64,000 nucleotides of DNA from Acinetobacter calcoaceticus DSM 30006 = CIP 81.8 (GTDB lineage: Bacteria; Pseudomonadota; Gammaproteobacteria; Pseudomonadales; Moraxellaceae): assembly GCF_000368965.1 (NCBI RefSeq), contig NZ_KB849780.1, positions 310,001 through 374,000 on the forward strand. The letters run 5' to 3'. The position numbers were made by a program, and so were the translations under genes. The notes below the pieces were generated by a model. The model saw nothing but the letters and a program-made list of their open reading frames with translations. It ran no database searches and was not told where the DNA came from. This document shows positions 56,534 through 64,000 of this stretch, piece after piece (within the stretch, counting starts at the first letter, position 1; every line of letters begins with the position of its first letter).

Positions 56534-57319
56534 ATGGCAAGCTTTATGAAAAAAATGTTCGTTTCAACAACCTTAGTTCTGGCTGCTGTTGCGACTAATG
56601 TGCAAGCAAAGGATTGGAAGGTGATTCGTTTTGGTACTGAGTCCTCTTATGCACCGTTTGAATATAAAACACCAGATGGCAAGTTAACTGGTTTTGATGT
56701 TGATTTGGGTAATGCCATTTGTGCAAAACTCAAAGCCAAATGTGTTTGGGTTGAAAACTCTTTTGATGGGATGATTCCAGCACTTAAAGCGAAAAAATTT
56801 GACGGCATTCTTTCATCAATGACGGTCACTGATGAACGCGCAAAACAAATTTTGTTTAGTAGCAAAATCTACAACACACCAACACGTATGGTTGCAAAAA
56901 AAGGCTCGCCGTTATTGCCTACAGCTGCCTCTTTGAAAGGTAAACGTGTAGGTGTACAACAGGGCACAATTCAAGAAACTTATGCTAAAACCTATTGGGC
57001 AACAAAAGGTGTAACCGTTGTACCTTATCCAGTCCAAGATTTGATTTATCAAGATATGATGTCAGGTCGTTTAGATGCAACTTTACAAGATGCAATCATG
57101 GTTGATGGTGCTTTCTTAAAACAACCAAAAGGCAAAAACTTTGCATTTGTCGGTGGCAATGTAGTTGATGCAAAAACACTGGGTGTAGGCGCGGCTATTG
57201 GTTTACGCAAAGAAGATGCAGATTTGAAAGCGAATATTGACAAAGCACTCGCAGCAATCATTGCGGATGGTACATACAAGAAACTAGAGAAAAAATATTT
57301 CTCCTTTAACATTTACTAA
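56534..57319 (+). CDS. hisJ: Basic amino-acid ABC transporter substrate-binding protein (HisJ/ArgT type)
   Basis: A periplasmic binding protein of 261 residues with signal peptide ending QAKD (about residue 26). TESSYAPFEYKTPDGKLTGF and DVDLGNAICAKLKAKC are the family signature, and QAFFGLDGMIPALKAKKFDGIL-like sequence follows. Lysine, arginine, ornithine or histidine are the likely ligands; exact specificity is not visible. AAGGAG lies 10 bases before the start. An attenuator separates it from the permease genes, so the binding protein is made in excess. Confidence 0.88.
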   Translation: MASFMKKMFVSTTLVLAAVATNVQAKDWKVIRFGTESSYAPFEYKTPDGKLTGFDVDLGNAICAKLKAKCVWVENSFDGMIPALKAKKFDGILSSMTVTDERAKQILFSSKIYNTPTRMVAKKGSPLLPTAASLKGKRVGVQQGTIQETYAKTYWATKGVTVVPYPVQDLIYQDMMSGRLDATLQDAIMVDGAFLKQPKGKNFAFVGGNVVDAKTLGVGAAIGLRKEDADLKANIDKALAAIIADGTYKKLEKKYFSFNIY

Positions 57320-57326
57320 TGATGTG

Positions 57327-57355
57327 AAAAATGTCGGCTGAGTGCCGACATTTTT
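57327..57355 (+). terminator. Attenuating terminator between hisJ and hisQ
   Basis: AAAAATGTCGGC pairs with GCCGACATTTTT around TGAGT. Stems of this kind after binding-protein genes lower expression of the membrane parts. Confidence 0.8.
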
Positions 57356-57410
57356 AAATCTATTCTCATCTCATCAATATTAGATATTGTTTTTAAGGAG
57401 AAGATGAGTC

Positions 57411-58100
57411 ATGTTTTTATCTGGCTATGGGCCACTCCTTCTCAGCGGGACATGGATGACCCTCCAGCTTGCGCTGTTGTCACTTTTGCTTTCTGTCATT
57501 ATTGGCTTAATTGGTGCGAGCTCAAAACTCTCTAGTTTTAAAGCTTTACGCTATATTGCGACAGCCTATACCACACTCATCCGTAGCGTGCCTGACTTGG
57601 TGATTATGCTGCTGTTATTTTATAGCTTGCAGTTGGGTCTAAACCAAATTACTGAATCACTGCAAATGGATCAAATTGATATCAATCCTTTTGTGGCGGG
57701 TGTGATTACTTTAGCGTTCATTTATGGTGCATATTTTACCGAGACCTTTCGTGGTGCATTTCAATCGGTTCCAACGGGTCAAATTGAAGCAGCAATGGCC
57801 TATGGTATGACCCCTTGGCAGGTTTTTCGACGTGTATTATTCCCTCAAATGATGCGTTTTGCATTGCCGGGTATTGGTAATAATTGGCAGGTCTTGATTA
57901 AGGCAACCGCACTGGTTTCTATTATTGGCCTGACTGACATTGTAAAAATTACCCAAGATGCGGGCAGAAGTACCATGCAACTGTTCTTTTTCAGCATAGT
58001 GGCTGCCGCGATTTATTTGGCAATTACCACGGTGTCGAACCTCATTTTAATGTGGCTTGAGCGTCGTTATTCTGCTGGTGTGAGGAAGGGACAATTATGA
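57411..58100 (+). CDS. hisQ: Amino-acid ABC transporter permease (HisQ type)
   Basis: A 229-residue inner-membrane permease with about five helices and the ABC permease EAA motif EAAMAYGMTPWQVFRRVLFPQ. Length fits HisQ. The stop overlaps the start of the next permease by four bases. It forms a heterodimer with the HisM-type protein. Confidence 0.88.
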   Translation: MFLSGYGPLLLSGTWMTLQLALLSLLLSVIIGLIGASSKLSSFKALRYIATAYTTLIRSVPDLVIMLLLFYSLQLGLNQITESLQMDQIDINPFVAGVITLAFIYGAYFTETFRGAFQSVPTGQIEAAMAYGMTPWQVFRRVLFPQMMRFALPGIGNNWQVLIKATALVSIIGLTDIVKITQDAGRSTMQLFFFSIVAAAIYLAITTVSNLILMWLERRYSAGVRKGQL

Positions 58101-58810
58101 TTGAAATCCTTCAACAATATTGGCAGGCATACCTTTGGACAGATGGTTTACAAATGACTGGAGTGGCGATGACTGCTTGGTTATTGGTGCTTTCTATTGG
58201 TATTGGTTTTGTGCTTGCTGTGCCTTTATCACTTGCACGAGTATCAGAAAATCTTTGGTTGCGTGGCCCTGTTTGGTTGTATACATATGTTTTTCGTGGC
58301 ACACCACTGTACATCCAATTGCTGATTATTTACTCAGGCATTTACAGCTTTGATTACATCCATGAACATCAGACGCTTGATGCGTTTTTTCGAGAGGGCA
58401 TAAATTGCACCATTTTGGCATTCGCGCTCAATACTGGTGCATATACCACTGAAATCTTCGCTGGGGCAATCCGTTCTATTCCACATGGCGAGATTGAAGC
58501 TGCACAAGCTTTTGGAATGTCAAAATGGAAACTCTATACCCGCATTATCATTCCATCGATGTTGCGCCGTGCTTTACCATTTTACGGTAATGAAGTCATT
58601 TTAATGTTGCATGCGACAACCATTGCATTTACAGCAACTGTTCCTGACATTTTAAAAATTGCGCGTGATGTGAATGCGGCAACCTATGACACCTTCAATG
58701 CTTTTGGAATTGCCGCGGTGTTGTATGCGATGCTGGCATTTATTTTGATTTGGCTATTTCGTAAGTTGGAAAAACGTTGGTTGGCATTTTTAAAGCCATC
58801 GAATCATTAG
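58097..58810 (+). CDS. hisM: Amino-acid ABC transporter permease (HisM type)
   Basis: A 237-residue permease, with the EAA motif EAAQAFGMSKWKLYTRIIIPS. FRGTPLYIQLLIIYSGIY is typical of basic amino-acid permeases. It overlaps hisQ by four bases and is 12 bases before hisP. Confidence 0.88.
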   Translation: MIEILQQYWQAYLWTDGLQMTGVAMTAWLLVLSIGIGFVLAVPLSLARVSENLWLRGPVWLYTYVFRGTPLYIQLLIIYSGIYSFDYIHEHQTLDAFFREGINCTILAFALNTGAYTTEIFAGAIRSIPHGEIEAAQAFGMSKWKLYTRIIIPSMLRRALPFYGNEVILMLHATTIAFTATVPDILKIARDVNAATYDTFNAFGIAAVLYAMLAFILIWLFRKLEKRWLAFLKPSNH

Positions 58811-58822
58811 GAGACATAAATA

Positions 58823-59599
58823 ATGGAACAAGTTGCAAAACTAGTGATTCGTGATTTACATAAGACATTTGGCGATCATGAAGTACTGAAAGGGATATCA
58901 CTTGATGCAAATGCTGGTGATGTCATTAGTATCATCGGTTCATCTGGTTCAGGTAAAAGTACCTTGCTACGTTGTATTAACTTTTTAGAACAACCGAGTA
59001 ATGGCACCATTAAGCTCAATGGTGAAAAACTGCGCACAGTCTTTGATAAAAAAGGCAATTTAAAAGTGGTTGAACCAAAGCAACTACAAAAAATGCGTAC
59101 CCAGCTCATGATGGTGTTTCAGCATTTTAATTTATGGTCACACATGACAGTGCTGGAAAATGTGATTGAAGGGCCAATTCACGTACTCGGGGTAAAACGT
59201 GCCGAGGCAGAAGAGCGTGCGCGGAAATATCTACGCAAAGTTGGTTTGCCTGAAAGCGTTGAAAGTAAATATCCTGCATTTTTATCTGGTGGTCAGCAGC
59301 AACGTGTAGCGATTGCTCGTGCTTTGGCTATGGAACCGGAAGTTATGTTGTTTGATGAACCAACCAGTGCGCTTGATCCAGAGTTAGTGGGTGAAGTACT
59401 AAAAGTAATGCAGGGTTTGGCTGAAGAAGGGCGCACCATGATTGTGGTGACACATGAAATGGGCTTTGCGCGTCATGTGTCTAATCAAGTAATTTTTTTG
59501 CATCAAGGGAAGATTGAAGAACAGGGTCATCCTGATGAAGTACTCAATAACCCGAAAAGTGAACGCTTAAAGCAGTTTTTAACGGGCAGTTTAAAATAA
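58823..59599 (+). CDS. hisP: Amino-acid ABC transporter ATPase (HisP type)
   Basis: The 258-residue ATPase of the system. Walker [10 protein letters not shown] (about residues 37-45), Q-loop [13 protein letters not shown], signature [15 protein letters not shown] and Walker [15 protein letters not shown], followed by the switch His in VVTHEMGFA. Length matches HisP. It is the last gene and is followed by a long terminator. Confidence 0.92.
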   Translation: MEQVAKLVIRDLHKTFGDHEVLKGISLDANAGDVISIIGSSGSGKSTLLRCINFLEQPSNGTIKLNGEKLRTVFDKKGNLKVVEPKQLQKMRTQLMMVFQHFNLWSHMTVLENVIEGPIHVLGVKRAEAEERARKYLRKVGLPESVESKYPAFLSGGQQQRVAIARALAMEPEVMLFDEPTSALDPELVGEVLKVMQGLAEEGRTMIVVTHEMGFARHVSNQVIFLHQGKIEEQGHPDEVLNNPKSERLKQFLTGSLK

Positions 59600-59608
59600 G
59601 CTGTTCAT

Positions 59609-59663
59609 ACCGAGTATGGTGAAATTTTTTATAAAAAATTCTCACCGTACTCGGTTGTTTTTT
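59609..59663 (+). terminator. Terminator of hisJQMP
   Basis: ACCGAGTA pairs with TACTCGGT at the base of a long, AT-rich hairpin (59609-59655) that contains an inner AATTTTTT/AAAAAATT stem, then a T run to 59663. Confidence 0.8.
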
Positions 59664-59672
59664 AATTATATT

Positions 59673-60002
59673 TTATAGATGAGTATTTTTAGAAAACACA
59701 TTAATAATGATAATGCCTGCGATCATTAAAGTAAGGCCAATGCAGGCTGCCAAGTCTAAATGCTGTTTGTAAAATATCCAGCCAATTGCAGAAATTAAAA
59801 TAATACCTGCACCAGACCAAATGGCATATGCAATTCCGATAGGAATTGTTTTTAGCGTCAGAGACAATAAATAAAAAGCAATTGCATAACCTACAACAGT
59901 AATAATCGAAGGAATTGGAACAGTAAAACCTTGAGATGCTTTTAAAGCTGAAGTTGCAATGACTTCACAAGCAATCGCAATTGCTAAATAAAGATAAGAC
60001 AT
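59673..60002 (-). CDS. abeS: Small multidrug resistance pump AbeS
   Basis: A 109-residue SMR protein with four membrane helices. ACEVIATSALKAS puts the essential proton- and drug-binding glutamate at residue 13. YAIWSGAGIILISAIGW in helix 3 is the dimer interface pattern. It exports cationic dyes and disinfectants as an antiparallel dimer. The sequence agrees with what I remember of AbeS of A. baumannii. It is convergent with hisP. Confidence 0.92.
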   Translation of the reverse strand: MSYLYLAIAIACEVIATSALKASQGFTVPIPSIITVVGYAIAFYLLSLTLKTIPIGIAYAIWSGAGIILISAIGWIFYKQHLDLAACIGLTLMIAGIIIINVFSKNTHL

Positions 60003-60198
60003 GGGGAGCTGCGCCAGAATGAGTTTTAATCAATCTATATGAAATGTTGAAATGGTTAGATCAGTTTTAACGATTGTTCAATTTTTTTGGTACACAAATA
60101 CAAGTAAATTAAACTGAACTGATCATTTGATTTTATCACTTGCAAAGTGGTCTCAGCTATTTATTCGTTTATTTAATCATTGATCCGTGCAGTCATTT

Positions 60199-60228
60199 AG
60201 AGGATCAGCGACTTTAGCTTGATCCTCT
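60199..60228. repeat. Inverted repeat downstream of the ferredoxin gene
   Basis: AGAGGATCA pairs with TGATCCTCT, extended by GC/GC with a bulge. It lies 22 bases past the yfhL stop but has no T run directly after it on either strand, so it may be a weak terminator or a 3' stabilising hairpin. Confidence 0.55.
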
Positions 60229-60249
60229 ATAAACTTTTTAAAAGATAGA

Positions 60250-60501
60250 TTAGCCGAGCAAATTTAATCCCTTAAATTTCTCTAATAGTTGATCTTGGGT
60301 TTCAATATGTGCCGGATCTTGTTTTATACAATCGATTGGACAAACCGCCTTACAGGTTGGCGCATCGTAAAAGCCTACACACTCAGTACAACGGAATGGA
60401 TCAATTTCATAAACTTTACTCCCTTCACAAATGGCGATGTTGGGGCATTCAGGTAAGCACATATCACAATTGATACAGTCGTTCGTAATTAAAAGTGCCA
60501 T
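60250..60501 (-). CDS. yfhL: 2[4Fe-4S] ferredoxin, YfhL type
   Basis: An 83-residue electron carrier with two cluster-binding sets: CINCDMCLPECPN (CxxCxxCxxxC) and CTECVGFYDAPTCKAVCP, the latter with an insertion between the second and third Cys as in YfhL and Alv-type ferredoxins. The C-terminal helix extension also fits. It begins 2 bases after the trhP stop and so is its translational partner. YfhL is known to support TrhP-dependent tRNA hydroxylation in E. coli. Confidence 0.92.
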   Translation of the reverse strand: MALLITNDCINCDMCLPECPNIAICEGSKVYEIDPFRCTECVGFYDAPTCKAVCPIDCIKQDPAHIETQDQLLEKFKGLNLLG

Positions 60502-60503
60502 TT

Positions 60504-61874
60504 TTAACTCGCTGAATAAGCTAATGTCGATGCAGTAATACTTTCCTTCGCATGTGGTAAGTTGCGTACGAGTAGTGCATAACTGATATCAACATCTTGT
60601 GAAAGCGGAATTTCAACGAAATGCCCCGAACCTTTGGCATCTATAATTGGGTTACCTTTTAAATCGCGCATTTTGGTTAAGCTAAAGGTAATATTGCCTT
60701 GCGGTGTCATGAGTTCAAGTGAGTCGCCCACTACAAAACGGTTTTTAACTTCAATACGAATATAGTCGCCGTGACGCTCTAAAACCTCTCCACAAAATTG
60801 TTGATAGTCAAAATGTGATGAGCCATCGGCATAGTTTTGATATTCACTGTGCACATGACGTCTTAAAAAGCCTTCGGTATAACCACGGTTTGCCAAACCT
60901 TCAAGCTGAGACATTAAGCTTGGGTCAAATGGTTTTCCTGCTAATGCATCATCAATCGCTTTTCGATAAATTTGGGCAGTACGGGCACAGTAAAAATAGG
61001 ATTTAGTACGGCCTTCAATTTTAAGCGAGGCTATGCCCATTTTTGTTAAACGATCTACATGTTGTACAGCACGTAAATCTTTCGAGTTCATAAAATAGGT
61101 ACCGTGTTCATCTTCTTCGGCAGCAAACATTTCTTCATCATTACGTTGTACTAATAGGGTTTGAGCCGAAGTTATTTCTGATTGTGCTGATGAGCAGCAA
61201 GACTTTTCTGACTCATTGAGCTGAGTGACTGGAATTACATCACCGTTTAAATCTTCTTGGGCTTCATGCAGCTTATAGTCCCAACGGCAAGCATTGGTAC
61301 AAGCACCTTGATTGGCATCACGTTTGTTCATATATCCTGAAAGTAAGCAGCGACCTGAGTAGGCCATGCATAATGCGCCATGCACAAAAACTTCAAGTTC
61401 AATATCGGGCACATGTTGCTGGATTTCTTCTATTTCTTCTAAAGACAACTCACGCGATAAAATGACACGGCTTAAACCGTAATCTTTCCAGAATTTAACA
61501 GTTGCCCAATTAATCGCGTTGGCTTGAACCGATAGATGAATTTGTACATCAGGAAAATGTTCACGCACCATCATAATTAAGCCCGGATCAGACATAATGA
61601 ACGCATCTGGTTGCATAGCCACAATCGGTTCAAGATCACGAATAAAGTTTTTTAATTTGCTGTTATGTGGCTGAATATTCACCACAACATAAAACTTTTT
61701 ACCCAAAGCATGAGCTTCATCAATTCCAATTTTTAAGTTGTCATGATCAAAAGCATTATTACGCACACGTAAACTGTAACGTGGTTGGCCTGCATATACG
61801 GCATCTGCACCATAGGCAAATGCATAGCGCATGTTTTTAAGTGAACCTGCGGGAGAGAGAAGTTCAGTATTCAT
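60504..61874 (-). CDS. trhP: tRNA 5-hydroxyuridine synthesis protein TrhP (U32 family)
   Basis: A 456-residue U32-family protein formerly YegQ. It helps make 5-hydroxyuridine at the wobble position of tRNAs, using prephenate as hydroxyl source in E. coli. ELLSPAGSLKNMRYAFAYGADAVYAG opens the TIM-like domain, and EVFVHGALCMAYSGRCLLSGY with ACTNACRW provides the conserved Cys set for an iron-sulfur cluster. A Cys pair (SCCSS) lies in a loop near residue 230. yfhL follows 2 bases downstream. The name peptidase is historical. Confidence 0.92.
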   Translation of the reverse strand: MNTELLSPAGSLKNMRYAFAYGADAVYAGQPRYSLRVRNNAFDHDNLKIGIDEAHALGKKFYVVVNIQPHNSKLKNFIRDLEPIVAMQPDAFIMSDPGLIMMVREHFPDVQIHLSVQANAINWATVKFWKDYGLSRVILSRELSLEEIEEIQQHVPDIELEVFVHGALCMAYSGRCLLSGYMNKRDANQGACTNACRWDYKLHEAQEDLNGDVIPVTQLNESEKSCCSSAQSEITSAQTLLVQRNDEEMFAAEEDEHGTYFMNSKDLRAVQHVDRLTKMGIASLKIEGRTKSYFYCARTAQIYRKAIDDALAGKPFDPSLMSQLEGLANRGYTEGFLRRHVHSEYQNYADGSSHFDYQQFCGEVLERHGDYIRIEVKNRFVVGDSLELMTPQGNITFSLTKMRDLKGNPIIDAKGSGHFVEIPLSQDVDISYALLVRNLPHAKESITASTLAYSAS

Positions 61875-61930
61875 AAAATAAAAGGCATAAAAAATTTATG
61901 GTTTTATTTTATTAACTCTGTATTTTTGAT

Positions 61931-63391
61931 TCAACCTACTGAATTAGTAGGAATTTGGCCTATATCTTTTTGCGCGGGTAGCATATTTTTTGCCAACTCT
62001 CCTAAACGCATCAAAGCATTTAACATTTTGGGATTTAACTCAAAACATGCTGCAATACGTAAACAATGACTAAAACGTTTATCAGCCGAACATAAAATTC
62101 CCGGCATACATAAGATTTTTTCATCCATAGCTTGATGAAACAGTTCTAATGTATCGATAGATTCGGGGAGTTCTAACCATAAAATAAATCCAGCTTGTGG
62201 GCGACTGACTCGAGTACCGAGTGGAAAATAACGACAAATATAAGACTTAATGGTGTCAATTTGTTGTTGATAGCGTTTTTTGAGCTGACGTAAATGCAGG
62301 TCATAACCACCATTTTCCAAGAAAAGTCCTAAGGTTTCAGTGAGCAAAGCAGGCTCGGCCACCGTTGTTGTAAATTTCAGTTGCTGCACAATATTACGAA
62401 AGCGCCCAGCTTCTAACCAACCGATTCGATAGTCGGGTGCTACAGTCTTGGTGTAGCTACTACATACGAGAACCCATCCATTTTGATCAAATGCCTTAAT
62501 GTTGGGTAAGAGAGGTTCGGCTAGTTGTAATTCGGCATACATCGCATCTTCAATAACAGGAACTTGAAACTGATTAGCTAGCTCTGCCAAGCGACGGCGG
62601 CTGCTTTCCGGCATACTAAAACCGAGAGGATTGTGTCCGGTCGGAATCGTTAATATGGCTTGTACACTTTGAGATTTTAAGAGTTCTTCAAGCGTATCTA
62701 GACACATGCCTGTATGCGGTGAAGTGGGAACTTCTACAATTTTTCGGCCTAAATTATGCAGGAGCGGGTACAAGTTATGAAAAGTCGGGATCTCAAGGGC
62801 GATGGTGTCACCCGCTTGAGTTGTTGCCATAATCGCGAGACTTAAAGCCTCCATGGTGCCATGAGTCAGCACAATATCATCTGCTGAAAGAAACATACCG
62901 AGTTGCAAGCTTCGTCTAGCAATTTGTGTGCGCAGTCGTATTGACCCGGGTGGTAAGGTATAGCTTTTAAAAATATCTGGTTGTGTACGTAAAACCTGAG
63001 CAGTTAAGCGTTTTAAACGTTCAATCGGGTAGAAATTTTCTCCTGAGGGGCAAGCTAGGGCCAAATTAATATAGGCTGGGTCCATTTGCTTTTTAACGAT
63101 TTGTGCGAGGAAGCAGCTAATACCTGAAAGAGGAACTTTTTCTTCACTGACATAACGTTCTTCGAGTTCTAGCAAGTTTGAAGGTGCATGACAAACATAG
63201 TAACCAGATTGCGGACGAACAGAAATTAAACCTTGATCTTCAAGCTGACGATACGCTTCTTTTACGGTGTTAATGCTGACTTGATAATGGTTTGCACAGT
63301 CTCGTATTGAAGGTAGACGCGAACCAATAGGCTGCCTCCCATTATGGATTTGAAGGATTAAGTCATCACTCACTTTTTTATATTTGTACAT
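61931..63391 (-). CDS. MocR-family regulator (GntR HTH plus aminotransferase-like domain)
   Basis: A winged helix of the GntR type covers residues 1-70 (RLPSIRDCANHYQVSINTVKEAYRQLEDQGLI), and residues about 100-470 resemble a class I aminotransferase that binds PLP. SSYTKTVAPDYRIGWL holds the PLP lysine (SYTK). Such regulators sense PLP or an amine and control a divergent target gene. Here the divergent gene is a PhzF-family enzyme 238 bases away, a common pairing. The ligand is unknown. Confidence 0.88.
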   Translation of the reverse strand: MYKYKKVSDDLILQIHNGRQPIGSRLPSIRDCANHYQVSINTVKEAYRQLEDQGLISVRPQSGYYVCHAPSNLLELEERYVSEEKVPLSGISCFLAQIVKKQMDPAYINLALACPSGENFYPIERLKRLTAQVLRTQPDIFKSYTLPPGSIRLRTQIARRSLQLGMFLSADDIVLTHGTMEALSLAIMATTQAGDTIALEIPTFHNLYPLLHNLGRKIVEVPTSPHTGMCLDTLEELLKSQSVQAILTIPTGHNPLGFSMPESSRRRLAELANQFQVPVIEDAMYAELQLAEPLLPNIKAFDQNGWVLVCSSYTKTVAPDYRIGWLEAGRFRNIVQQLKFTTTVAEPALLTETLGLFLENGGYDLHLRQLKKRYQQQIDTIKSYICRYFPLGTRVSRPQAGFILWLELPESIDTLELFHQAMDEKILCMPGILCSADKRFSHCLRIAACFELNPKMLNALMRLGELAKNMLPAQKDIGQIPTNSVG

Positions 63392-63432
63392 ATCAATTCA
63401 TTAAAAAGTCAAAGTAATGGGTACACTTTATA

Positions 63433-63541
63433 GTGATCTGTTATTTATCTCAAATATTGTGATTACTGTAGGTTGGTCCATTTAATCGAGTTTTACACTT
63501 AAAAACTGTGTCTATTATTTTTAATAAAAACTGATACTGTA
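63433..63541. promoter_or_regulatory. Candidate regulator sites between the MocR and PhzF genes
   Basis: Three similar sequences lie in the divergent spacer: GTGATCTGTTA (63433-63443), GTGATTACTGTA (63459-63470) and TGATACTGTA (63532-63541). MocR proteins bind direct repeats. The match is loose. A TTGTGA-18-TTTAAT promoter at 63457-63486 overlaps the second site and would read PhzF. Confidence 0.25.
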
Positions 63542-63629
63542 ACCATTAAAGATATCTCAGTAAGATCAAAAGCATGGTGAGGATTTAAAACCATAATTTT
63601 TTAATATCAAAATGAGTAGGAGTGGGTCT

Positions 63630-64000
63630 ATGTCCGTTGTAGCATTTAAACAAGTTGATGTTTTTACTTCACAAGCATTTAAAGGAAATCCTGTCGCGGT
63701 GATTATGGACGCTAGTACCTTAACATCTGAGCAAATGCAGGCGATTGCCAATTGGACCAATCTCTCTGAAACTACATTTGTACTGCCTGCCACAGTTTCG
63801 CAAGCCGATTATCAGGTTCGAATTTTTACTCCGCAAAATGAATTACCATTTGCAGGCCATCCTACAATCGGCACAGCCCATGCTTTACTTGAAGCTGGTC
63901 TAATTACTGCTAAAGAAGGAAAATTGGTACAGCAATGTGGTGCAGGTTTAGTTGCTCTTACGGTAAGTGAATTGAATCATATTTCCTTTGAACTACCACA
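63630..64000 (+). CDS. PhzF-family isomerase, 3' end outside window
   Basis: The first 123 codons of a PhzF-family gene, running off the right edge. SVVAFKQVDVFTSQAFKGNP and the FTPQNELPFAGHPTIGTA segment are strong family motifs; TNLSETTFV contains the catalytic Glu of the SE-T-FV pattern. Members isomerise small substrates in phenazine or other secondary pathways; most bacterial homologues are of unknown role. AGGAG precedes the ATG at 63630 with seven bases. Divergent from the MocR regulator, which probably controls it. Confidence 0.88.
   Translation, partial: MSVVAFKQVDVFTSQAFKGNPVAVIMDASTLTSEQMQAIANWTNLSETTFVLPATVSQADYQVRIFTPQNELPFAGHPTIGTAHALLEAGLITAKEGKLVQQCGAGLVALTVSELNHISFELP

Noticed and set aside
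1..64000. CRISPR arrays, insertion sequences, prophage or integron remains
   Set aside because: No regularly spaced repeats, transposase, integrase or attachment-site pattern was seen in any gap or gene. The tRNA loci have no adjoining integrase.

Overview
The window is a chromosomal stretch of a low-GC gammaproteobacterium of the genus Acinetobacter, most likely the A. baumannii-calcoaceticus complex. The strongest pointers are a complete adeL / adeF-adeG-adeH locus (RND efflux with a divergent LysR regulator) and an abeS-type SMR pump. Housekeeping genes dominate. I see no prophage, insertion sequence, integron, CRISPR array or other clear mobile DNA.

Layout. 1-856: 5' part of a POT-family peptide transporter (minus). 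857-1693: long AT-rich gap carrying the glnA leader. 1694-6379: glnA, ubiC-ubiA, a secreted lipase-like lipoprotein and a small membrane protein. 6390-8983: a DUF2726 protein, three tRNA-Asn(GTT) genes, sodB and a Nif3-like protein. 9172-14000: degS-type protease, cca and maeB. 14234-20257: an EAL/degenerate-GGDEF sensor, rsmE, metF and ahcY; ahcY is preceded by a well-formed S-adenosylhomocysteine riboswitch. 20481-26913: a C39-like protein lacking its catalytic residues, a carboxymuconolactone decarboxylase-family protein, fadE, lipA and sthA. 27034-31375: an MFS transporter with an overlapping 44-codon ORF, a nitrate transporter (narK type) behind a sigma-54 promoter and a structured leader, and a large OmpW-family porin. 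31582-34934: map, rpsB, tsf and a DUF3465 protein. 35039-36992: AraC regulator plus azlCD. 37037-44437: Mpo1-like protein, rlpA-type, mltB, rodA, then an operon of ABC exporter ATPase-permease, queF and an unknown gene. 44554-49176: tRNA-Arg(CCG), an unknown protein, a DnaQ-type exonuclease, a second lipase-like lipoprotein and glyA. 49239-56359: adeHGF / adeL. 56534-59599: hisJQMP-type amino-acid ABC transporter. 59673-64000: abeS, yfhL-trhP, a MocR-type regulator and a truncated PhzF-family gene.

Genes that work together: ahcY and metF form a two-gene unit of the S-adenosylmethionine cycle under a riboswitch reading S-adenosylhomocysteine. ubiC and ubiA are the first two steps of ubiquinone head-group synthesis. 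rodA and mltB are adjacent wall genes. trhP and the ferredoxin yfhL lie 2 nt apart and probably supply one tRNA hydroxylation reaction. adeFGH is a tripartite efflux pump with its regulator.

The most unusual signals are regulatory RNA: the SAH riboswitch, the narK leader with a sigma-54 promoter and two hexaloop hairpins, the rpsB leader with a possible pseudoknot, and a 22-codon upstream ORF in the glnA leader. No wholly new multi-gene system was evident. Start codons were chosen from visible ribosome binding sites, so several differ from the longest reading frame. Structures were folded by eye.
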